The position numbers and the translations under genes were made by a program. A model generated the notes under the pieces. It did not search any database. It worked only from the letters and a program-made list of their open reading frames with translations, and was not told the origin of the DNA. A DNA stretch of 63,518 nt, from the NCBI GenBank assembly GCA_035470785.1, contig DATIQN010000055.1, forward strand, positions 1-63,518. The letters run 5' to 3'. Every line of letters starts with the position of its first letter. Position 1 is the first letter of the stretch. Below are positions 57,219-63,518 of this stretch, piece after piece. The stretch comes from Croceibacterium_B sp035470785 (lineage in GTDB: Bacteria > Pseudomonadota > Alphaproteobacteria > Sphingomonadales > Sphingomonadaceae).

Positions 57219-59495
57219 ATGAACCTCGAGGCCCTTCGGCGCACCTATGGCAAGGGCACGCTCCTTTTCGGCGCGGCGCTTAGCGCGATCCAGCCAGCTT
57301 GCGCCATTGCGCAAGACGGCAACTCGCCTGTTACGTCGCCGGGCGCGGTCGTCGCGCAGCCCGCGCTTCAAGACGATGCTCAGAGTCCGGCCGCTTCGAC
57401 CGGCCAATCGAAAGCGGGCAATCCGTCACAGGGCTCGAAGGACGCCAAAGAGATTGTTGTCACCGCCTCGCGCGCAGACCTGCTCGGCACCGCTACCACC
57501 GCCAGCCAGGGCCACATCACGGAACAGGAAATCTCGCTGCGGCCGATAGTGAGGCCAGGCCAGTTGTTTGAAAGCATTCCCGGCCTCGTCGTCACGATCC
57601 ATTCCGGCGAAGGCAAGGCCAATCAATACCTGATCCGCGGCTTCAATCTCGATCACGGAACCGATTTCGCGAACTTCGTCGACGACATGCCGGTCAATCG
57701 TCCGACCAACACCCACGGGCAGGGCTACTCCGACCTGTCGTTCCTGATGCCGCAGATCGTCAACGGCATCGATTACACCAAGGGGCCCTATTTCGCGGCC
57801 ATTGGCGACTTCGGCTCCGTCGCGTCGTCCCATGCACGCCTCGCCAATTCAGTTGCGAACCAGGCTGCGGTGACCGTGGGCACCGACGGCTATCAGGAAC
57901 TGTTCCTCGGCGGCACCGCTCACCTGGCCGGCGGTCAGCGCCTGCTCGGCGCACTCCAGTTCGGTCATTATGACGGACCGTGGAAGCCGAAGGAGGATTT
58001 CAGGAAGATCAACGCCGCGCTGCGCTACAGCCAAGGCGGCGCGATGGACGGGCTCAGTGTCACCGGGCTCTATTATCAGAGCAGCGGCGGATTGATCACC
58101 GACCAGCCGCTGCGCGCGATTACAGGCGGCCTCATCGACCGCTTCGGCACGCTCGATCCCTCCGATCACAGCAAGTCGCTGCGCTACAGCCTATCCTCGC
58201 ATTTCGGCAAACCCGTTGGCGAGAACGGACAGTTCTCGCTGAGCCTCTACGGCATCCACGCGACGATGACGCTGTGGAACAACTTCACCCATTATCTCGA
58301 CGATCCCCTGAACGGCGATCAGGAGGCGCAAAACGAGCATCGCGACACGTTTGGCGGCGACGCAGGCTACACGCTGCACTCGGATCTTGGCGCGATCATG
58401 AGCGATACCAAGGTTGGGCTGCAGGGCCGCTACGACGGCGTCTTCGTGACGCGCCAGCACACCAAGAACCGAACCTCGGTGCTCGACTACTGCACGCTGC
58501 AGCACGCCGACGGGACGATCACCACCTACGCGACGGTCGACACGTTCTGTAACGCCGATCACGCCCGCCTGCTCGATCTCGCCGGCTACATCCAGAACAC
58601 GACGCACTGGACGGAATGGCTACGCACGATCCTCGGCGCGCGCGAGGAGCTTTACCACGCGACCGACCACAGCGACGTGACCGGCACCGGCGGGCGAGGC
58701 GATCAGTGGCTGTTCCAGCCCAAGCTCAGCCTGGCCATTGGGCCTTTCGCGAAAACCGAGCTCTATGTGAGCTGGGGCCGCGGATTCCACTCGGACGACG
58801 TGCGCGGCGTGTTCGGTACCCTCCCGGGGGTCGGCATTCCGCTGGCGGGTGGAGCCACGCCGCTGCTCGCCGCGACGACCGGCGGAGAAGTTGGGCTGCG
58901 GACCAACATCATCCCGCGGCTCCACGTCCAGCTCGCCGCCTTCCAACAGGATTTCAAATCCGAGCTGACCTACAACGCCGATTCCGGCCAGGACGAAGCT
59001 GGGGCACCTAGCTGGCGGCGGGGCCTCGAAATATCTGCCGACTATCACCCGGCTCCCTGGCTCGAACTCAACAGCGACCTTGCTTTCACCCAGTCCCGCT
59101 ATCGCACCGGAGACCTCGCGGCGTATGGGCTGACCGACCGCTACATCGCCGAAGCGCCCAAGTTTACCGGCTCGTTCGGGGTTCTTGTGAACAACCTCGG
59201 CCGGTGGTCGGGCGGACTGCAGTGGCGCCGGCTGGGACCGTATCCGCTCGTCGATGGCCAGGCGCTTCCAGAGAGCAAGGGTTACAGCGAGTTCAACCTC
59301 GATATCGGCTATGAATTGCCCCACGGCTGGAGGATTGCGGCGACAGTTTCCAACCTGCTAAACAGCAAGAACGACGCGGCGAATTACTCTTACGCCACGC
59401 GCCTGCCGGGTGAGGCGGTGGGCGGAGTCGAGGATTTGCAGGTTCATCCGCTCGAGCCCCGGGCGGCAAGGTTCACGCTCGCCAAGACCTTCTAG
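57219..59495 (+). CDS. TonB-dependent outer-membrane receptor
   Basis: 758 residues with a signal peptide ending QPACAIAQD. The N-terminal box is AKEIVVTASRADLLGT; the plug has EQEISLRPIVRPGQLFESIP and YLIRGFNLDHGTDFANFVDD, and the barrel ends on LAKTF. The RPGQLFESIPGLV type of plug is typical of sphingomonad receptors not linked to siderophores. The substrate is unknown. Its neighbour upstream is the cytochrome c-prime-like lipoprotein. Confidence 0.85.
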   Translation: MNLEALRRTYGKGTLLFGAALSAIQPACAIAQDGNSPVTSPGAVVAQPALQDDAQSPAASTGQSKAGNPSQGSKDAKEIVVTASRADLLGTATTASQGHITEQEISLRPIVRPGQLFESIPGLVVTIHSGEGKANQYLIRGFNLDHGTDFANFVDDMPVNRPTNTHGQGYSDLSFLMPQIVNGIDYTKGPYFAAIGDFGSVASSHARLANSVANQAAVTVGTDGYQELFLGGTAHLAGGQRLLGALQFGHYDGPWKPKEDFRKINAALRYSQGGAMDGLSVTGLYYQSSGGLITDQPLRAITGGLIDRFGTLDPSDHSKSLRYSLSSHFGKPVGENGQFSLSLYGIHATMTLWNNFTHYLDDPLNGDQEAQNEHRDTFGGDAGYTLHSDLGAIMSDTKVGLQGRYDGVFVTRQHTKNRTSVLDYCTLQHADGTITTYATVDTFCNADHARLLDLAGYIQNTTHWTEWLRTILGAREELYHATDHSDVTGTGGRGDQWLFQPKLSLAIGPFAKTELYVSWGRGFHSDDVRGVFGTLPGVGIPLAGGATPLLAATTGGEVGLRTNIIPRLHVQLAAFQQDFKSELTYNADSGQDEAGAPSWRRGLEISADYHPAPWLELNSDLAFTQSRYRTGDLAAYGLTDRYIAEAPKFTGSFGVLVNNLGRWSGGLQWRRLGPYPLVDGQALPESKGYSEFNLDIGYELPHGWRIAATVSNLLNSKNDAANYSYATRLPGEAVGGVEDLQVHPLEPRAARFTLAKTF

Positions 59496-59549
59496 AACGA
59501 AGGTTTGCCGTCAAGCCTCGCGGCTGCACCGGCAATGCGAAGGATTGCC

Positions 59550-60088
59550 CTAGCGACCCATGGGAGCACCGTGTGGCAATTTGAAGTTGCCCGGCGCGAT
59601 CGGCGGGGACTCTACCGGCGGAGTTGTAATGACCGGAGGCAGCGCATCGGGCGGCACTTCGCGCGAATAGGTCGCATCGGGGTCCCAAGGGCCCATGCTG
59701 GCGTCCGGCTTGACTCGCTCGAGCGTGTAAGGGGCGAGATGGGTGCCGACGTAGGTCATCTCGACCGCGTTCTCGTCAATCGGCTTGAAATCGAAGATAT
59801 CGGGTACCGCGCCGGGCCGAGGATCATCGAAGCTCAGTTCGATCCCGTCGGGCGTATCGAGCGCGGTCATCGAACGGAACTGCTTCGGCGGTCCCGTCAC
59901 GCGCAGGAAGCAGTTGCCGTCGCTGGTGAACGAACCCGGCTTGGTCCAGATGGCGTGCCATTTGCCGCCGCCGTCCTTGGCGATATCGAACCGAAAGATC
60001 GCGGTTCCGCCAAGCTCGAGCGCCACGTATCGGCCGAAGCCGGCGCGGACAGCAGCAAGGCAAGAAGGGGAAGGAGGCGGGCGAATAT
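59550..60088 (-). pseudogene. Exported protein gene with broken start and frameshift
   Basis: From 60026 down, 158 codons are open (VALELGGTAIFRFDIAKDGG and on, ending in a Pro-rich tail), but no good start is present; the first usable codon is a GTG without a ribosome site. In another frame, directly upstream, there is a textbook signal peptide (FARLLPLLALLLSAPASAD), whose first codon is ATA (60086-60088) instead of ATG, with AGGCAGGGA upstream. A -1 shift near 60034-60043 would join the two as SAPASAD-YVALELGG. So the gene looks decayed, or the assembly lost one base. The domain is not recognised. Convergent with the TonB receptor. Confidence 0.55.
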
Positions 60089-60127
60089 GATCCCTGCCTA
60101 CCCGAAAACGAAGGCTCGCAAAAGCAA

Positions 60128-60155
60128 AGGGCGGCCCCCGCAGGGACCGCCCTTC
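60128..60155 (-). terminator. Intrinsic terminator after the LigM-like gene
   Basis: Stem AAGGGCGG (60128-60135) with CCGCCCTT (60148-60155). Read on the minus strand, it is followed by TGCTTTTGCG. It lies 26 bases past the stop of the LigM-like gene. Confidence 0.7.
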
Positions 60156-60180
60156 GTTTCATTGCCGTCGGGCGAGTAGC

Positions 60181-61599
60181 TTAGCTCACGCCCTTGCCGG
60201 TCTGGCGCCAGCTGTCGGCGTAGGCGTTGCGCGCTACCGACGAGTACGGGACCGGCGAGACGATCGCCTTGATCTCGGTCTGCACGTGCGGCTCGACCGT
60301 CGGCTTGCTGGTGCCGCCGTTGGGCTCGCCCCAGACCAGCGTCACTTCCTTGCCGAACTCGACGTAGGCCGGGTCGATCATGGCCAGCGAGAGCATCGCG
60401 CCTTCGTTCGACGAATAGCCGATCCAGGTCGAAACGCCGATGACCTTGCCGTCGGCGCGGACCTCGTCGAACGGGTGCATCGAGTACACCGCGCTCGGGA
60501 ACTCCATATACTTCGCGCGGTCGCCCTTGGTGTAGAGCGAGCTAGTCACGCGCAGCACGTCTTCGGGATCGAGGGCCAGGGTGACCTTGGTCTTGTGCGT
60601 CTCGGTGGCCATGCGCTCGAGCGCCTCGCGGCCGACGAACTCGTGGTCGAACTTGACGATGTGGCCGTAGCCGATGTCCCACGGCGTGAGGTAATAGCCC
60701 TCGACGCTGTCGGGCACGTAGCTGCCGCCGATCGAGCAAATCCCGGCATAGGAATTGGCGCCGGCCCACTGACGGAAGTCCTTCATCATCTGGCTGTCGC
60801 CGGTGAAGGTGGCCGGCAGCGGGCTCGGGAGCCAGCCGGATTCGAGCGTGTTCGACGAATAGGCCCGGCCGCCGACGAGGGTCAGCCCATCGTTCTTGCC
60901 GGCCTCGACCAGCGCGCCGTGAACGGCCGCGTAGTCTTCCCACGGTCCGAACAGCTCGTAGCCCGGCTGGCCGGCCATGCCGTGACGAAGCGCGATCACG
61001 TCCTTACCGGCGATGTCGATATGCGCCATGTTGAAGAACTTCAGGTCCGGCGCCTGCTGGCCCATCGCGGTGCTCAGGATCTTCATCGCGTTCGGGCCCT
61101 GGAGCTGGAAGCGATAGTTCTTGCGCTTGCCGTCGTTGCGCAGCGCGGTGCGCTCGTCACGCTCGACGGTAACGTCCCATTTCTTGCCGTCCTTGCCGTA
61201 CTGCGCGTGGAACTCGACCCACTCGATCGCGGGCGCGCGGCCGACCAGGCTGAACTCGTTCTCGGCGAGGTAGAACAGGATCACGTCACCGATGACGTAG
61301 CCGTCCGGGGTAACCGGCACGAACTGCTTGGCCTTGTTGACAGCGAAGTTCTTGAAGCTGTTGATCGCCAGGTACTCGAGCAGCGCGAAGGCGTCGCGCC
61401 CGCGCACGTAGAGTTCGACCATGTGATAGCTCTGGTTGAACAGAACGGCGGTTTCGGCCCAGGCGCGCTGTTCGTTGCGCCAGTTCGAATACTCTGCCGG
61501 AACGCCCGGATAGACGTTGGGGCCGGTCTGCTGGTTGCGCAGGAAGTCGACCACGTTACCGGCCGAATCCAGCTTCTGCTGAAGGGTCTTGTCACTCAT
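60181..61599 (-). CDS. Tetrahydrofolate-dependent aromatic O-demethylase (LigM/DesA-like)
   Basis: 472-residue GcvT-fold enzyme that moves the methyl group of a methoxy aromatic (vanillate, 3-O-methylgallate or syringate in known members) to tetrahydrofolate. It follows LigM closely: EYSNWRNEQRAWAETAVLFN, QSYHMVELYVRGRDA, VNKAKQFVPVTPDGYVIGD, RAYSSNTLESGWLPSPLPA, and DIGYGHIVKFDHEFVGREAL. Y247 falls where I recall the LigM active-site tyrosine. LigM versus DesA cannot be decided by eye. It lies near metF and folD, which would recycle methyl-THF, as in the known ligM gene neighbourhood. Own terminator downstream. Confidence 0.87.
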   Translation of the reverse strand: MSDKTLQQKLDSAGNVVDFLRNQQTGPNVYPGVPAEYSNWRNEQRAWAETAVLFNQSYHMVELYVRGRDAFALLEYLAINSFKNFAVNKAKQFVPVTPDGYVIGDVILFYLAENEFSLVGRAPAIEWVEFHAQYGKDGKKWDVTVERDERTALRNDGKRKNYRFQLQGPNAMKILSTAMGQQAPDLKFFNMAHIDIAGKDVIALRHGMAGQPGYELFGPWEDYAAVHGALVEAGKNDGLTLVGGRAYSSNTLESGWLPSPLPATFTGDSQMMKDFRQWAGANSYAGICSIGGSYVPDSVEGYYLTPWDIGYGHIVKFDHEFVGREALERMATETHKTKVTLALDPEDVLRVTSSLYTKGDRAKYMEFPSAVYSMHPFDEVRADGKVIGVSTWIGYSSNEGAMLSLAMIDPAYVEFGKEVTLVWGEPNGGTSKPTVEPHVQTEIKAIVSPVPYSSVARNAYADSWRQTGKGVS

Positions 61600-61647
61600 G
61601 GCTTTGTGCCTCTCCTAGAGGGTGGGGTTGGAGTTGAAGGTGGAATC

Positions 61648-62358
61648 TCACGCCGGCCGTTGAAGCCAGCGGGCGATGGCTGCGTTGACCGCTTCGGGCG
61701 CTTCGGGCTGGATCATGTGCCCAGCGCCAGGAACGATCACGAGTTCGGAATTCGGTATGGCCGCCGCAATCTGGCGGTGCTGCTCGGGCCCGGACCAGGT
61801 ATCGAGCTCGCCGGTCATCACCAGCGCCGGGCAAGCGATTTGCGGCAGCAGGCTCTCAACTTCGGGTCGGTTGAGCAGGGCATGGATCTGTGCGTCGAAT
61901 ACCTGCTGCCCCGCCTCGACGTTCATTTGGTGCAGCGGCTCAAAGATCTCGGGTTTCGCGCGATTGGCTTCGGCGACCATCGGCGGCAGCCACTCGTCGA
62001 TCAGCTTGTCGAACCCATGGTTCCAGCCGATCGCCTGCAGCGCATGGCGCTTGGCAGGCTCGCCTTCTCGCAGCGAATGCACGCCAGTCGAAACCAGCGC
62101 CAGCCGCCGGACGCGCTCGGGCGCGAGGCGAAAGACTTCGAGCGCGACTCGACCGCCCATCGAATGCCCCAGCAAGTCGAACGATTCGGGCGCCTGCTCA
62201 AGCGCGATGCGGGCCATGTCTTGCAGCGTGTCGGCCAGGCCGTAGCCGTCGACCGCGCGCGAATCCGGGAAGGCCGCGAGTTGCGGCGCATAGATGCGTG
62301 CGTCGCACGCCAGCCCGGGCAGGAACAGCAGCATGGCGATTGGAATCGCCTCTCCCAT
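61648..62358 (-). CDS. Alpha/beta-hydrolase fold protein
   Basis: 236 residues (or 228 from an ATG at 62334). The catalytic triad can be placed: Ser in DLLGHSMGGRVALEV, Asp in VMTGELDTWSGPEQ, His in IVPGAGHMIQPEAP. The overall pattern fits small soluble hydrolases such as 3-oxoadipate enol-lactonases or esterases, but the substrate is unknown. It lies 48 bases before the LigM-like gene on the same strand, so the two may be co-transcribed. Divergent from metF. Confidence 0.8.
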   Translation of the reverse strand: MGEAIPIAMLLFLPGLACDARIYAPQLAAFPDSRAVDGYGLADTLQDMARIALEQAPESFDLLGHSMGGRVALEVFRLAPERVRRLALVSTGVHSLREGEPAKRHALQAIGWNHGFDKLIDEWLPPMVAEANRAKPEIFEPLHQMNVEAGQQVFDAQIHALLNRPEVESLLPQIACPALVMTGELDTWSGPEQHRQIAAAIPNSELVIVPGAGHMIQPEAPEAVNAAIARWLQRPA

Positions 62359-62378
62359 GAATTCGCAGGTATGAAATT

Positions 62379-62392
62379 TTCGTCTATACGAA
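62379..62392. promoter_or_regulatory. Inverted repeat TTCGT-N4-ACGAA in the metF divergent region
   Basis: A perfect five-base inverted repeat with a four-base spacer (CTAT), 21 bases from the hydrolase start and 82 from the metF-like start. It could be the operator of a one-carbon regulator. No other copy was noticed in the window. Confidence 0.4.
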
Positions 62393-62474
62393 GAAACGCA
62401 CGTGCGCTAGGGGCTTTTCGCGAGTGGCCGGCGCGCCTAAGAGCCGCCTCGCCGAGAGAGGAGATTCCCCCTTT

Positions 62475-63344
62475 ATGCCGTACTCCGCGATCCACCCGAA
62501 CTGGGAGAAGCCACGCGCCAACATGGTCGACGGCTACTCGCTGGAAATGACCGCGAAGGAGACCGAGGGCCTGCGCGAAGCCGCGCCGCTGATTCGTCCC
62601 GGCACGCAGATCGCAATCACCTTTCTTCCGGGCGAGGAGATGGCCCAGCGAGTCGAAGCCGCGGTGCTGGTGCGCGAACTGGGTTTCGAGCCGATCGTCC
62701 ACCTTTCGGCGCGCCGCCTGACCTCGGAAGCCGAGCTCGACAAGTATCTGTCCGACATTGCCGGCAAGGCCGGAGTGAAACGCGTCTTCATCATTGCCGG
62801 CGATCCGCCCGAGCCGGAAGGTCCGTACGAGAACTCGCTGCAGATCATCGAAAGCGGTCTGCTCGAGAAACACGGCATGGAGGTGGTCGGCGTCGGCGGA
62901 CATCCGGAAGGCCATCCGAACAACACCAAGGCCGAACTGTGGGACTGGATGGAGCGCAAGCTCGCCGCGATCCGCGCGCACGGCATGGTGCCGCTGGTCG
63001 TCACCCAATTCGCTTTCGACGACGACGCCATCGTGGCGTGGGTCAAGGAAATGCGCCAGCGCGGCATCGACGTGCCGGTGCGCCTCGGCGTCCCGGGCCC
63101 GGCCGGCGTCAAGCGCCTGCTCGGCTTCGCCAAGCGCTGCGGGGTCGGCGCTTCAGCCAACGTGATGAAGAAGTACGGCGTTTCGATTACCAACCTGATC
63201 GGCAGCGCCGGGCCGGACAAGCTGGTCGCCTCGCTCGACAAGGGACTGACGCCCGACCTCGGCCGCGTGCGCCTGCACCTCTATCCGTTCGGCGCGCTCA
63301 AGGCGTCGGTCGAATGGGTAAACGATTACGACGCTAAGCACTGA
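62475..63344 (+). CDS. metF: Methylenetetrahydrofolate reductase family protein
   Basis: 289 residues, FAD TIM barrel. Words: ITFLPGEEMAQRVEAAVLVR, PIVHLSARRLTSEAELDKYL, VFIIAGDPPEPEGPYENSLQ and VVGVGGHPEGHPNNTKAEL. It converts methyl-THF and methylene-THF; next to a LigM-like demethylase the oxidative direction, toward methylene-THF, would let cells use the released methyl group. It is closer to the catabolic MetF of sphingomonad O-demethylation than to a standard methionine MetF by context only. GAGAGGAG lies 12 bases before the ATG. folD follows. Confidence 0.83.
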   Translation: MPYSAIHPNWEKPRANMVDGYSLEMTAKETEGLREAAPLIRPGTQIAITFLPGEEMAQRVEAAVLVRELGFEPIVHLSARRLTSEAELDKYLSDIAGKAGVKRVFIIAGDPPEPEGPYENSLQIIESGLLEKHGMEVVGVGGHPEGHPNNTKAELWDWMERKLAAIRAHGMVPLVVTQFAFDDDAIVAWVKEMRQRGIDVPVRLGVPGPAGVKRLLGFAKRCGVGASANVMKKYGVSITNLIGSAGPDKLVASLDKGLTPDLGRVRLHLYPFGALKASVEWVNDYDAKH

Positions 63345-63380
63345 CGCATGAGCGCGACGCAACTGAGGTATAACGAACCG

Positions 63381-63518
63381 ATGGCCGAGATTATCGACGG
63401 GCGCGCGGTCGCCAAGAAGCTCGACGCCGAGACCAAGGCGCAAGTCGACGCCATGGTCGCGGCGGGCAAGCCGCGCCCGGGCCTGGCGGTCATCCTCGTC
63501 GGCAACGATCCGGCGAGC
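63381..63518 (+). CDS. folD: FolD, methylene-THF dehydrogenase/cyclohydrolase (5-prime part, cut by window end)
   Basis: The first 46 codons are visible: MAEIIDGRAVAKKLDAETKA, then PRPGLAVILVGNDPAS, the FolD opening. The rest lies beyond the window. It oxidises methylene-THF to methenyl- and formyl-THF, completing the disposal route for methyl groups from the LigM-like enzyme. 36 bases separate it from metF; GAGG lies 13 bases upstream of the ATG. Confidence 0.83.
   Translation, partial: MAEIIDGRAVAKKLDAETKAQVDAMVAAGKPRPGLAVILVGNDPAS

Overview
The window looks like the chromosome of a sphingomonad (Sphingomonadaceae; Novosphingobium/Sphingobium-like). The DNA is GC-rich, two TonB-dependent receptors and many NTF2/SnoaL-like proteins are present, and there are lignostilbene-dioxygenase-type carotenoid oxygenases, a LigM/DesA-type tetrahydrofolate-dependent O-demethylase next to metF and folD, and CtrA-like boxes in front of chemotaxis genes. 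No rRNA, complete tRNA, IS element or CRISPR array was seen.

Layout. 0-4.1 kb: a small block (roxA ribosomal oxygenase, rluE pseudouridine synthase, two small proteins, a MetE-like zinc methyltransferase) bracketed by two direct copies of what looks like the last 14 nt of a tRNA-Ser gene. 4.1-5.8 kb: a Nudix hydrolase and a Rieske oxygenase. 5.9-13.8 kb: a chemotaxis locus cheA-cheW-cheY-cheB-cheR, a GGDEF-EAL protein and a chemoreceptor, with CtrA-type boxes ahead of cheA and the GGDEF-EAL gene. 13.8-15.6 kb: an intergenic repeat and small membrane proteins. 15.6-63.5 kb: a long region rich in catabolic genes. It holds two lignostilbene-type dioxygenases, a vanillyl-alcohol-oxidase-type flavoprotein with a cytochrome c partner, GMC, PQQ and zinc alcohol dehydrogenases, two aldehyde dehydrogenases, an FAD monooxygenase, SDRs, a tannase/feruloyl esterase, an MFS aromatic-acid carrier, seven NTF2/SnoaL-like proteins, three DUF8021-like proteins, a DUF3237 protein, MarR and IclR regulators, a second MetE-like protein, a LigM-like demethylase and metF/folD for the released methyl groups.

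The main observation is a shared palindrome, TAAC-N4-GTTA, found by eye in exactly four places (31564, 37401, 40533, 51463). Each lies in a short divergent intergenic region inside the catabolic region. One of the four is the promoter of the only MarR gene, back to back with a lignostilbene dioxygenase. The four promoters would put about 17 to 19 genes under one regulator: alcohol-to-aldehyde-to-acid oxidation, VAO-type benzylic oxidation, stilbene C-C cleavage, uptake, and several NTF2-like proteins of unknown role. I infer a coordinately regulated pathway for lignin-derived or stilbenoid/biaryl aromatics. The substrate cannot be told from sequence alone.

Other items of interest: an overlapping Rz/Rz1-like spanin pair with no prophage around it; two lignostilbene dioxygenases that differ at the substrate-phenol lysine; a 3 x 135 bp tandem repeat in a Gln/Ala-rich lipoprotein gene; a probably decayed exported-protein gene at 59.5-60.1 kb; and two Gln/Gly-rich mini-proteins. 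Starts were chosen from Shine-Dalgarno sequences and overlaps; alternatives are given where unclear. Family names come from recalled motifs, not from a search.
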